A stretch of DNA of 64,000 nt from an uncultured Eubacteriales bacterium (GTDB taxonomy: Bacteria > Bacillota > Clostridia > Oscillospirales > CAG-272), in contig CAKSZH010000004.1 in NCBI GenBank assembly GCA_934525675.1, forward strand, positions 113,930-177,929, in the 5' to 3' direction. Position numbers and translations under genes: made by a program. Of the stretch, positions 49,796-57,920 are shown piece after piece. Below the pieces are notes generated by a model, which was not told where the DNA came from, made no database searches, and worked only from the letters and a program-made list of their open reading frames with translations. The stretch's first letter is position 1, and each line of letters opens with the position of its first letter.

Positions 49796-49824
49796 TGCAA
49801 ATTCTCCTCGGGTTTGTTACAATA
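49796..49824 (+). promoter_or_regulatory. Promoter of the RpiR-alpha-mannosidase genes
   Basis: TTGCAA at 49796-49801, 17 bases, TACAAT at 49819-49824. Confidence 0.75.
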
Positions 49825-49885
49825 AGGTGAACAACCGGAAATCCGGAGACAGTCATCGACCCAAGAGAAAACAGGGAGGTATACT

Positions 49886-50707
49886 ATGATCGGGAAACCG
49901 TTTGACCGTATTTACGCCATGAAGAACATGGCGACCAACAAGGAACGTAAGCTGATTGAAGGACTGGAGGGGATCGAGCCGGACGAGCTTGTGTATATGT
50001 CCATCACCGAGCTTGCCTCCCGCCTCAAGGTCGCGGAGGCGACGGTGGTCCGTTTCTGCAAAAAGCTCGGGTACAACGGCTTTCAGGATTTCAAGCTGAG
50101 CCTCAGCAAGGAGCTCGGCACGGTCGCAAGAAGCGACATGAGCAGTGTCGTCAAGCGCATTGCTCAGCAGATGACCGACGCGATCACCGAAACGTCGTAC
50201 AGCCTGCAATACGACAAGTGTCTTGAAATTGCCGGATTTCTGGTCGGGGCAGACAAGATCGGCGCGTTCGGTGTCGGCAACTCCTCGGTGACGGCGATGG
50301 AGATCGGCAACGTGCTTGCGCGTATCGGCATCAATGTGACCGTCACGCCCGATCCGCATATGCAGGCAATGATCACAAGCAACATGACCGACCGGGACAT
50401 CGTGTTCCTCATCAGTGTGTCGGGCAGTACCAAGGACATCATTGACGTGGCGGAGATCGCCAAGGCAAACGGCGTCAAGATCGTGGTCATCACCTGTTAC
50501 GACCGTTCTCCGCTTGCCAAATTCGGCGATTACGTGCTGTTCTCCACGCGGCGCGAGGCGGCGCACGAGGGCGGCTCCATCTCGACCATCGTGTCCATTT
50601 CCTTTATCGTGAACGTCCTTTATAACGCCATTTACGAAACGCTCGGCGACGAGGTGCGCGAGCGCGCGCTCCGGACTGCCGGGGCGGTGGCGAACAAATC
50701 CATCTGA
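49886..50707 (+). CDS. MurR/RpiR-family transcriptional regulator
   Basis: A 273-residue regulator with an N-terminal helix-turn-helix (about 1-80; MSITELASRLKVAEATVVRFCKKLGYNGFQDFKLSL) and a C-terminal SIS sugar-phosphate-binding domain (about 105-245; KIGAFGVGNSSVTAMEIGNVLARIG, LISVSGSTKDIIDVAEIAKANG, VVITCYDRSPLAKFGDYVLFS). Relatives control sialic acid, MurNAc and hexosamine genes and respond to amino-sugar phosphates. It is 16 bases before the alpha-mannosidase gene and near nanE, whose product acts on ManNAc-6-P, a likely ligand class. GGGAGG lies before the ATG. Confidence 0.93.
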   Translation: MIGKPFDRIYAMKNMATNKERKLIEGLEGIEPDELVYMSITELASRLKVAEATVVRFCKKLGYNGFQDFKLSLSKELGTVARSDMSSVVKRIAQQMTDAITETSYSLQYDKCLEIAGFLVGADKIGAFGVGNSSVTAMEIGNVLARIGINVTVTPDPHMQAMITSNMTDRDIVFLISVSGSTKDIIDVAEIAKANGVKIVVITCYDRSPLAKFGDYVLFSTRREAAHEGGSISTIVSISFIVNVLYNAIYETLGDEVRERALRTAGAVANKSI

Positions 50708-50723
50708 CGGGGGCAATTGATCT

Positions 50724-53663
50724 ATGCTGATCGGAAAACAAGTGGATCGCCTGACCGCGAAGGTCATGCGGCTCGGAGAAGTGTACCGCCCGTTCCTCAT
50801 CCGGGAAACGGTTCTGCCGAAGGTCACGGTCACCGAGAACGGTACTGAGCGCGAGATTGCGGCAGGCGACCGCTGGGGCGGGGAATTCTGCGTTGCGCGG
50901 TTTTCTTTTTGCGCGGAGGGGATCAAGCCCGGAAAGAGGTACCGCCTGTATGCCGACACGGGTGCCGTGGAGCATCAGGTGGCGGTGAACGGAAAAAGCG
51001 TCGGACTGCTCGATTACATCGACCACGCATTTGAACCCGCCTGCCGTATTCATCGGTATCTGTGGTTGGAGGGACTTTCGGACGGTGACGAGGTGACGCT
51101 GGACGCGTACTGGTCGCACACCTTCCCCGGCACCATGCCCTATGACAAGCCGTCCACCTTTTCCATGGATGGGCTGTACCCCGACCGGGCGTACCGCGGG
51201 ATCGGGCTTTGTGTGTTTGACGAGGAGCTTTACTCGTTCCTCGAAAAACTGGAGCTGTTCAATCAGTATTACCGCGAGCAGGAACCGGGCAGCTTCCGGG
51301 CGGCAGCAGCGGAGCGGGTATACGAAAAGCTGTTTGCCCTCCTCCCCATGAAGGAAGTCTGCCCGGACGGGGAGACGCTCCGGCAAGCCGCCCTGATTAT
51401 TGACGGATTCCTCACGGGCGGGGAAGAGAAACCCTATGTCGGCGTCATCGGGCACAGCCATCTGGATACGGCGTGGCTCTGGCCCGTCGCGGAAACCAGA
51501 CGCAAGCTGCGCCGCACCGTGTCCAACGCGGTGACCCTTCTCGGACGCTACCCGGGGTACAAGTTCTTCCTTTCCACCGTGCTTTATCTCCGTTGGCTGG
51601 AGGAGGACGACCCGGAGCTGTTCGAGCGCGTCGGCGAACTGATCCGTGAAGGCAGAATCGAGGCGAACGGCGCGACGTGGGTCGAATGCGACGGCAACCT
51701 GACGGGAGCCGAGGCGCTCTGCCGGCAGTTTCTCTTCGGCAAAACCTATCTCAGGGAGAAGTTCGGGTATGAGTCGGACACCTTCTGGCTTCCGGATACC
51801 TTCGGGTATTCGGCGGCACTCCCGCAGATTCTCTCGCAGTGCGGGGTGAAGTATTTCCTCACCACCAAACTGAGCTGGAACGATACCAATACCTTCCCCT
51901 ATGAGACCTTCCTCTGGCTCGGTATCGACGGGTCGGCGGTCCCGGTGCATTTCAATTCCATTCATACATGGGTGGATGAAAAGAGCGTCGGCGACCGGCT
52001 CCATGCGGTACACGACAAGCGCGAGAGTGACTGCGTGCTGATGGCATACGGCTTCGGCGACGGCGGCGGCGGACCTTCTGCCGAGATGGTCGAACGTGCG
52101 CTGTATACCGAGAAAAATTGCAAATGCGCGACCGTCCGGCATACGACGGTCTCCGATTTCATGAAACGTGCAACGGCGCGCCCGCTCCCGGAATACTCCG
52201 GGGAATTGTATCTGGAACTGCACCGCGGTACCTATACCTCGGGGCACGCGCTCAAGCAGAACAACCGGCGCCTGGAGGAAGCCCTGCACGATGCGGAGCT
52301 GATCTCCGTGTTCGCGGGAGAGAATCTGAAAAAGGAGACGGACGATCTCTATCGCATCCTGCTTCTCAATCAGTTCCACGACATACTGCCCGGCACCTGC
52401 ATTGCCGAAGCGACCGATCAGGCGATCCGGGAGCAGACCGCCGCGATCCGGGACGCGAAGGTCCTGATCCGCGGGAGCGGGGAGCAGGAACGCTACTATA
52501 ACACGCTGTTCTTCCCGCGGAGCGAGTATCTGCCCGCTCCGGCGGGCACGCCCGGCGCCGTGACTTACCCGGGACCCGACGGAACGGAAGAGACGCTTGC
52601 GCGGTTTGAATTTGACGCGTACGGGTACGGTGCCCCGTCCCCCGCGGCGGAAAAACTGATCTATGACGGGAACAACGGAAAAATCTCCACGCCATATTAT
52701 GAGGCGACCGTGAAGGACGGCGTGATCGTGTCACTGGTATTCGGCGGGCGCGAAATCGCCGGAGACGGGCTCGGCATGGTCCGCTTTGCCGAGGATGTTC
52801 CGTATATTTACGATAACTGGGACATCGACGCGGATTACACCCTGAAGGAACGCCCTGCGGAATACGCGGGGACCGAAACCGTGCTTGCCACGGACGGGGT
52901 GCTGATTCTCCGTGTCTCATGGCGCATCGGGGAGGCTTCCGTTTACCGGACCGACCTTGTGTTCCGCGCGGATTCCCCAGAAATCCTGTTTGATTGTTAC
53001 ATGGATTTTCACGACAAGCACACGCTGGCACGCACGTATTTCGATACCACGCTTTATTCTCCCCATTACCGCGCGGAAACCCAGTTCGGTTATGTGGAGC
53101 GCAACAACTACCCCAAGTCGCGGGAGGATTACGCGAAATTTGAGGTTCCCGCGCACAAGTGGACGGATCTTTCCGAGAGAGGAGTGGGACTCTCGCTTCT
53201 CTCCGACAGCAAATACGGCGTTTCCTGCCGAAAGAAGACGCTCGGTCTGACGCTCTGCAAGAGCGGCACCCACCCCGACGCGCGGGGCGATGAGGGCGTG
53301 AGCCGTTTCCGTTTCGCGCTGCTTCCGCACAAGGGAGCGCTCGGCACGGAGACGGTTCGCGCGGCGTATGCGTTCAACCTGCGACCCGTCCGGACGGCGC
53401 GCGAGGGACTCCTCCCCCCGTTCACACTGGAGGGGGGCGCCACGGTGATCCCCGAAACGGTCAAGTACGGCGAGCGGGGCGGCGTGGTCGTCCGGCTCTA
53501 TGAAAGCCTCGGTGAGAGCGGCACCGTCACACTCCGCACGGACGGGGCACACCGCTTCACCCTCTGCGATATTCTGGAGGACGAGGTGACACAGCTGCCT
53601 GCGGGCAGGGAAGCAAGCCTTGTGTTTGCACCGTTTGAGATCAAGACTCTGAAAATCGAATAA
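50724..53663 (+). CDS. Alpha-mannosidase, glycoside hydrolase family 38
   Basis: A 979-residue retaining alpha-mannosidase. After a beta-rich N-terminal domain (about 1-230) the catalytic domain carries IGHSHLDTAWLWPVAETRRK (zinc-binding His and Asp), WVECDGNLTGAEALCRQF, SDTFWLPDTFGYSAALPQIL (catalytic nucleophile Asp in PDTFG), ELYLELHRGTYTSGHALKQNNR and the third zinc-binding histidine in LLNQFHDILPGTCI. A C-terminal beta-sandwich follows. Length fits the bacterial cytoplasmic GH38 group of about 1000 residues. There is no signal peptide, so it degrades imported mannosides. Co-transcribed with the RpiR regulator. Confidence 0.95.
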   Translation: MLIGKQVDRLTAKVMRLGEVYRPFLIRETVLPKVTVTENGTEREIAAGDRWGGEFCVARFSFCAEGIKPGKRYRLYADTGAVEHQVAVNGKSVGLLDYIDHAFEPACRIHRYLWLEGLSDGDEVTLDAYWSHTFPGTMPYDKPSTFSMDGLYPDRAYRGIGLCVFDEELYSFLEKLELFNQYYREQEPGSFRAAAAERVYEKLFALLPMKEVCPDGETLRQAALIIDGFLTGGEEKPYVGVIGHSHLDTAWLWPVAETRRKLRRTVSNAVTLLGRYPGYKFFLSTVLYLRWLEEDDPELFERVGELIREGRIEANGATWVECDGNLTGAEALCRQFLFGKTYLREKFGYESDTFWLPDTFGYSAALPQILSQCGVKYFLTTKLSWNDTNTFPYETFLWLGIDGSAVPVHFNSIHTWVDEKSVGDRLHAVHDKRESDCVLMAYGFGDGGGGPSAEMVERALYTEKNCKCATVRHTTVSDFMKRATARPLPEYSGELYLELHRGTYTSGHALKQNNRRLEEALHDAELISVFAGENLKKETDDLYRILLLNQFHDILPGTCIAEATDQAIREQTAAIRDAKVLIRGSGEQERYYNTLFFPRSEYLPAPAGTPGAVTYPGPDGTEETLARFEFDAYGYGAPSPAAEKLIYDGNNGKISTPYYEATVKDGVIVSLVFGGREIAGDGLGMVRFAEDVPYIYDNWDIDADYTLKERPAEYAGTETVLATDGVLILRVSWRIGEASVYRTDLVFRADSPEILFDCYMDFHDKHTLARTYFDTTLYSPHYRAETQFGYVERNNYPKSREDYAKFEVPAHKWTDLSERGVGLSLLSDSKYGVSCRKKTLGLTLCKSGTHPDARGDEGVSRFRFALLPHKGALGTETVRAAYAFNLRPVRTAREGLLPPFTLEGGATVIPETVKYGERGGVVVRLYESLGESGTVTLRTDGAHRFTLCDILEDEVTQLPAGREASLVFAPFEIKTLKIE

Positions 53664-53669
53664 TCAAGG

Positions 53670-53708
53670 ACAAGGATCTGTTGCATCGGGGATGTGGCAG
53701 GTCCTTGT
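53670..53708 (+). terminator. Terminator-like hairpin after the alpha-mannosidase gene
   Basis: Imperfect stem: ACAAGGA and CTG pair with CAG and TCCTTGT around one mismatch, six bases after the stop codon, followed by CTGTTT. Confidence 0.55.
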
Positions 53709-53753
53709 CTGTTTCCGGCGGTTTGCTTTTCCGGACCCCATCCGAAAACAAAA

Positions 53754-53790
53754 TGAAAACCATTTTCAAAATTTTCAGGAAAAATGAAAA
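53754..53790. promoter_or_regulatory. Operator-like cluster upstream of nanE
   Basis: A 15-bp palindrome TGAAAACCATTTTCA (53754-53768) followed by further half-sites TTTTCA (53772-53777) and TGAAAA (53785-53790), ending 5 bases before the -35. Same half-site and 3-base spacing as the palindrome before the RpiR gene. Confidence 0.55.
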
Positions 53791-53795
53791 TACTA

Positions 53796-53824
53796 TTGAC
53801 AGCAGAATGGAACTACGCTATAAT
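53796..53824 (+). promoter_or_regulatory. Promoter of the nanE operon
   Basis: Perfect TTGACA at 53796-53801, 17 bases, perfect TATAAT at 53819-53824. Confidence 0.88.
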
Positions 53825-53879
53825 ATAAGAACAAAGGGTGAATTTTGGTTTAAGAAAAACAATTGGATGGGGCGAGAAG

Positions 53880-54569
53880 ATGAACAGATTGAACCGTGGC
53901 TTAATTGTATCCTGTCAGGCAACCAAAGGGGAGCCGCTTTACGGATATGGGATCATGCACCTGTTTGCAAAGGCGGCAAAAGAAGGCGGGGCTTGCGGTA
54001 TCCGTGCGCTCTGCGAGGATGTGGAAAGCATCCGGAAGCAAGTGGACCTCCCCATCATCGGACTTGTCAAACAGAATTATTCGGACAGCGAGATCTACAT
54101 CACGCCGACGAAAAAGGACATAGACCGTCTGCTCCGGGTACCGTGCGACGTGCTCTGCATGGACGCGACCGACCGTCCCCGACCGCAGGGCGAGACGCTC
54201 GAAGAGCTTTACGCCTACGCGCGGGCAAACAGCGGCGGCAGGGAACTGATGGCGGACATTTCGACGCTTGAGGAAGCGCTTTACGCGGAGAAACTCGGGT
54301 TTGACTATGTTTCCACCACCCTGCGGGGCTACACCAAGGCAACCAAGGGCGCGCCGCTTCCCGACCTTGATTTCATGGCGGAATGTAAAAAGCATCTTCA
54401 ACACATCCACCTGATCGCGGAGGGCGGGATTTTTGAGGTCTCCCACATGGAACGGGTATCCGAAATCAACCCGTATGCCGTGGTGGTCGGCTCGGCGATC
54501 ACGCGGCCAAAGGTCATCACCGAGCGGCTGGGCGGAGCGCTCCGGCTGCGCGAGGAAGAGAACATATGA
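53880..54569 (+). CDS. nanE: N-acetylmannosamine-6-phosphate 2-epimerase
   Basis: A 229-residue TIM-barrel enzyme turning ManNAc-6-P into GlcNAc-6-P in sialic acid or ManNAc breakdown. Family segments: LIVSCQATKGEPLYGYGIMHLFAKAAKEGGACGIRAL, PIIGLVKQNYSDSEIYITPT, CDVLCMDATDRPRP, LMADISTLEEAL and ISTTLRGYT-like VSTTLRGYTKATKG, with the catalytic lysine in GLVKQ. The ATG at 53880 is preceded by GGGGCGAGAAG, and an upstream in-frame codon at 53838 is not needed. Its stop overlaps the next start (ATGA). No sialic acid lyase or kinase gene is in the window. Confidence 0.94.
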   Translation: MNRLNRGLIVSCQATKGEPLYGYGIMHLFAKAAKEGGACGIRALCEDVESIRKQVDLPIIGLVKQNYSDSEIYITPTKKDIDRLLRVPCDVLCMDATDRPRPQGETLEELYAYARANSGGRELMADISTLEEALYAEKLGFDYVSTTLRGYTKATKGAPLPDLDFMAECKKHLQHIHLIAEGGIFEVSHMERVSEINPYAVVVGSAITRPKVITERLGGALRLREEENI

Positions 54570-56062
54570 AGGTAATCTACCTCCCGCTTGACGAGCGGCC
54601 CTGCAACGCGGCGTTTGCCGCACGGATTGCGGACGGCTCGCTGCTGACGCTCATGACACCGCCGCGGGCGATCCTCGGTAACAAGAAGACGCCCGCAAAC
54701 GCGGAAGAAATCGAAAAATTCCTTCTTGCGGCGGGAAGGAGCGCCGACGCGTGCGTGCTGTCGCTCGATATGCTGCTTTACGGCGGTATCGTGCCGTCAC
54801 GGATTCATCATCTGTCCCCGGAAGTGCTGGAAGAAAGACTCGGCACGGTCCGCCGGATGAAAGAAGAGAATCCGGAGCTGAAAATTTTCGCCTTTGCACT
54901 CATCATGCGCTGTCCCGCCTATTCCTCCTCCGACGAGGAGCCGGACTACTACGAAACCTGCGGCAGGGAGATTTTTCTTTCGGGGCAGGTGAAACACAAG
55001 CGGGAGCTTGGACTCGTTTCTCCCGGGAAGGCGGACGCACTGCTTGCGGAGTACGGGAAGAAGACAAAAGAATTCCTTTCGGATTTTGAGACCCGCCGCC
55101 GCGTCAACCGCGGTATGCTGGAAAAGATCCTCACGGAATACAGGGACTGCTTCGAGGTTCTGGTCATCCCGCAGGACGATTCCGCGACCTACGGATATAC
55201 GACGATGGACCGCGAGTATCTCAAAGGAATCATTGAGAAGAGCGGATACGGGGATGTTCCCATGTATCCCGGTGCCGACGAGGTGGGCATGACGCTCCTT
55301 TGCCGTGCGGCGTGCGACCTTTCGGGGCGGCATCCGCGCCTGGCTTGCGTTTATGCCGATGACAGAGCAAAGGACATGACGCCCCTGTACGAAGACCGTC
55401 CGGTCGGGAAAACGCTTCCGCTGCTGCTTTCGACGAGCGGTTGCCTCTCCCCCCGCGACGGGGAGAGGGCCGACATCACATTGTACCTGAACTACCCGGC
55501 AAACGAGCCGCGGGAGGTCTGGGACGAGCCGTCGGCGGCGTACGGAGAGCGCAACCTTCCTGCGTTCTGCGACCGCATTGCGGCACAGGTCAGGGACGGG
55601 AAAACCGCCGCGGTCGCCGATGTGGCGTTCTGCAACGGCGGCGAGGCGGAATTCGTGCGGATGCTTGCCGACCGCATTTCTCTCACCGATCTTTCGTCCT
55701 ATGCCGGCTGGAATACCTCCTCCAACACCGTCGGAACGGCAGTCTGCCAGGCGGTATTCGCGTGGCTGTTTGGAGCAAGCGACAACCTGCGGCTCTTCAC
55801 TGCCGAACGTCTTTATGAGGATGTCGGCTATTGCGGACACGTCCGGCGCGCGGTGACGCGTGAGATTGAGCCGATGGGATTCGGATACTTTGACGCAGGT
55901 GAAACCGACGGCGTGGTGGCGCACCTCGTGCGTGACCGACTGAATACTTATATGAAAGAAGAATTCCCGGAAATTGCGGATACCTATGAGATCGACCGAT
56001 GCCGGATGCCGTGGCGGCGGATGTTTGAGGTGGATCTGACACTGAAGCTCCGGACGGAATGA
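54566..56062 (+). CDS. DUF4127 protein
   Basis: A 498-residue cytoplasmic protein of the DUF4127 family. Characteristic segments are IYLPLDERPCNAAF at the N-terminus, LLYGGIVPSRIHH, VLVIPQDDSATYGYTTMDREYL, YPGADEVGMTLLCRA and LSSYAGWNTSSNTVGTAVCQAV. Conserved D, H, E and N residues suggest an enzyme, but no reaction is assigned to the family; members often lie beside sugar-degradation genes. It overlaps nanE by 4 bases and precedes two GHL10 genes, so a role in amino-sugar or mannoside breakdown is a fair inference, not shown. Confidence 0.88.
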   Translation: MKVIYLPLDERPCNAAFAARIADGSLLTLMTPPRAILGNKKTPANAEEIEKFLLAAGRSADACVLSLDMLLYGGIVPSRIHHLSPEVLEERLGTVRRMKEENPELKIFAFALIMRCPAYSSSDEEPDYYETCGREIFLSGQVKHKRELGLVSPGKADALLAEYGKKTKEFLSDFETRRRVNRGMLEKILTEYRDCFEVLVIPQDDSATYGYTTMDREYLKGIIEKSGYGDVPMYPGADEVGMTLLCRAACDLSGRHPRLACVYADDRAKDMTPLYEDRPVGKTLPLLLSTSGCLSPRDGERADITLYLNYPANEPREVWDEPSAAYGERNLPAFCDRIAAQVRDGKTAAVADVAFCNGGEAEFVRMLADRISLTDLSSYAGWNTSSNTVGTAVCQAVFAWLFGASDNLRLFTAERLYEDVGYCGHVRRAVTREIEPMGFGYFDAGETDGVVAHLVRDRLNTYMKEEFPEIADTYEIDRCRMPWRRMFEVDLTLKLRTE

Positions 56063-56087
56063 CCGCAGCTCCGGTCAGAGCGGGAAA

Positions 56088-57860
56088 ATGAAAAAAAGAG
56101 TGCTTTGTTTTGTGCTGGCAGGACTTCTCTTCCTGTCGGCGGGAGGATTCATGAGAATTGGAAAAGTCAGCGCCGCGGCGGACGTCACCCCGCAGGCGAC
56201 TCAGCAAATACAGGCAAGAGGCGTGTGGCACCGCCCGAACGTCACCGGAACCGAGACCGACCTTGCGGGGATCTGCAACGTGCTGGATACCTTCCGGAAA
56301 ACCGGGATCAATCTGGTGTTTCTCGAAACCTTCTATCATGGAATGACGGTGTTCCGTTCCTCCATGGTCCCGTATTACACGGGATTTGACAAATTCGATT
56401 ATTCCCCCTATCCCGATTATCTCACCGCGTTTGTTGCGGAGGCGGGGAAGCGGGGCATTGAGGTCCACGCATGGGTCGAGGACTTCTACATCGGAGTGAA
56501 TGAAAATTACTTCACACGGAATCTGTCCGACTGGCTGATGCGGACCGCAGACGGCTCCGTCCGGCAGAGCGAGGGGCGCGACTATGGCGGATACCTCTTC
56601 CTTGACGCGGCGAACCCCGAGGTCAGAACTTATCTGATCCGCTTCTACGACGAACTGCTCTCGGGGGTGCCGGGAATCGCCGGACTGAATCTTGACTACA
56701 TCCGCTACCCCGTGTCGAGCCGTTCGGACGATACCGGGTACACGGAGGTCGCCATGAACGGCTTCGCCGGGGCGGAGGGCTTTGCCTTCCCGGACGGCGC
56801 GACCTTTGAGGAAAAGGTGAAAACCGTCGCCTCGCACTATAACGAATGGGTCACTTACCGTGCAGAACAGATCACGACCTTTGTCGGCGGTGTGTTTGAC
56901 ATGGTGAAGAGCCGCCACGCGGGCGTGCTGCTCTCTACGGCGGTTTTCCCGGAGCAGGGAAAATCCTTCGGGGACAAGAAGCAGGACTTCACGACCTGGC
57001 TCCGCCGCGGATACCTTGATATCATCACGCCGATGGCATATTACGACGATACCACAACGCTGAAAAACGCGCTGACGCAGATGCTCGGAGACCTCGGCGG
57101 CTGCTACTGCTACGCGGGCATCTCCCCGACCTTCCATAACCTTTCCGATGAGCAGGTTCTCTCCCAGATAAAGACCTGTGCCGACGCGGGAGCCGACGGA
57201 TTTGTCTTCTTCGGCTCGCAGTCCATTCTGAATCAACCCGGGTACATCGACCTGCTTGACCGGACTTATTCCGGCGAGGAGACGGCGCTGCTTCCGCACG
57301 CGGAATCCAAAGCGCTGTTTGACCTGACGGCTTCCCTCGCGGAAAAGAAGCTGACCGATGCCGGGGAGGATAAGGAAAAGATCGCGGCGCTTCGGACGGA
57401 ACTCGGAAACATATCCGAGATCGCGGAACGCGGCGATACCGCCTCGGCAGAGGCGGCAAGAAAACAACTCCGTCTCCTTGTCAGATACAACCTTTCCGCT
57501 TACGTGTCGGGGGACAACCTTGACACGGTCAGAGAGGATCTGGAGCGCCTGTACCGTTTTACGGAGATCCGCGCGGCAAGGCTCGGCATCAAGTATCCCG
57601 CGGGTGGGGACGACGGTAAGGAGACCGAAACCTCTGCGGGCAGTGAAACGGAGTCTTCCGGAAACGGGACAGGTGCAACGGGAGAAGCCGTAACGGAACC
57701 GGCAAAACCGTCCGGTAACAGCGGAAAGGAATCCGGGAAACGCTTTTCTCTCATCCCCGTGATTGGCGCGGGGATCGCGGTGGCGGCACTCTTCACGGCA
57801 GGAGTTGCATATGCCCTTGCGGCAAAGAAACGCGGTGGGAAGCCGGGCGAAAAAGAATAA
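56088..57860 (+). CDS. GHL10 family glycosidase-like protein, membrane-anchored
   Basis: A 590-residue exported protein. An N-terminal signal sequence (residues 4-30, VLCFVLAGLLFLSAGGFM...VSAAA) precedes a GHL10/DUF187 TIM-barrel domain (about 43-400): ARGVWHRPNVTG, LVFLETFYHG, YPDYLTAFVAEAGKRGIEVHAWVEDFYIG, GYLFLDAANPEVR, IAGLNLDYIRYP and DIITPMAYY. A helical domain, an S/T/G/E-rich linker and a C-terminal transmembrane helix with basic tail (IPVIGAGIAVAALFTAGVAYALAAKKR) follow, so the enzyme is held on the outer face of the membrane. Such proteins are thought to cleave glycans; the substrate is unknown. It is 25 bases after the DUF4127 gene. Confidence 0.88.
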   Translation: MKKRVLCFVLAGLLFLSAGGFMRIGKVSAAADVTPQATQQIQARGVWHRPNVTGTETDLAGICNVLDTFRKTGINLVFLETFYHGMTVFRSSMVPYYTGFDKFDYSPYPDYLTAFVAEAGKRGIEVHAWVEDFYIGVNENYFTRNLSDWLMRTADGSVRQSEGRDYGGYLFLDAANPEVRTYLIRFYDELLSGVPGIAGLNLDYIRYPVSSRSDDTGYTEVAMNGFAGAEGFAFPDGATFEEKVKTVASHYNEWVTYRAEQITTFVGGVFDMVKSRHAGVLLSTAVFPEQGKSFGDKKQDFTTWLRRGYLDIITPMAYYDDTTTLKNALTQMLGDLGGCYCYAGISPTFHNLSDEQVLSQIKTCADAGADGFVFFGSQSILNQPGYIDLLDRTYSGEETALLPHAESKALFDLTASLAEKKLTDAGEDKEKIAALRTELGNISEIAERGDTASAEAARKQLRLLVRYNLSAYVSGDNLDTVREDLERLYRFTEIRAARLGIKYPAGGDDGKETETSAGSETESSGNGTGATGEAVTEPAKPSGNSGKESGKRFSLIPVIGAGIAVAALFTAGVAYALAAKKRGGKPGEKE

Positions 57861-57920
57861 GACACTTTGATGTGAAACGCGGATTCCAATGATTTTTCAC
57901 ATACGAAGGAAGGCGCAGAT

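Larger units (their letters stand above)
49523..49885. other. Intergenic region before the RpiR gene
   Basis: 363 bases with no gene: the GDPD terminator (49574-49613), an A+T-rich stretch with a 15-bp palindrome (49690-49704) and the RpiR promoter (49796-49824). Confidence 0.6.
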
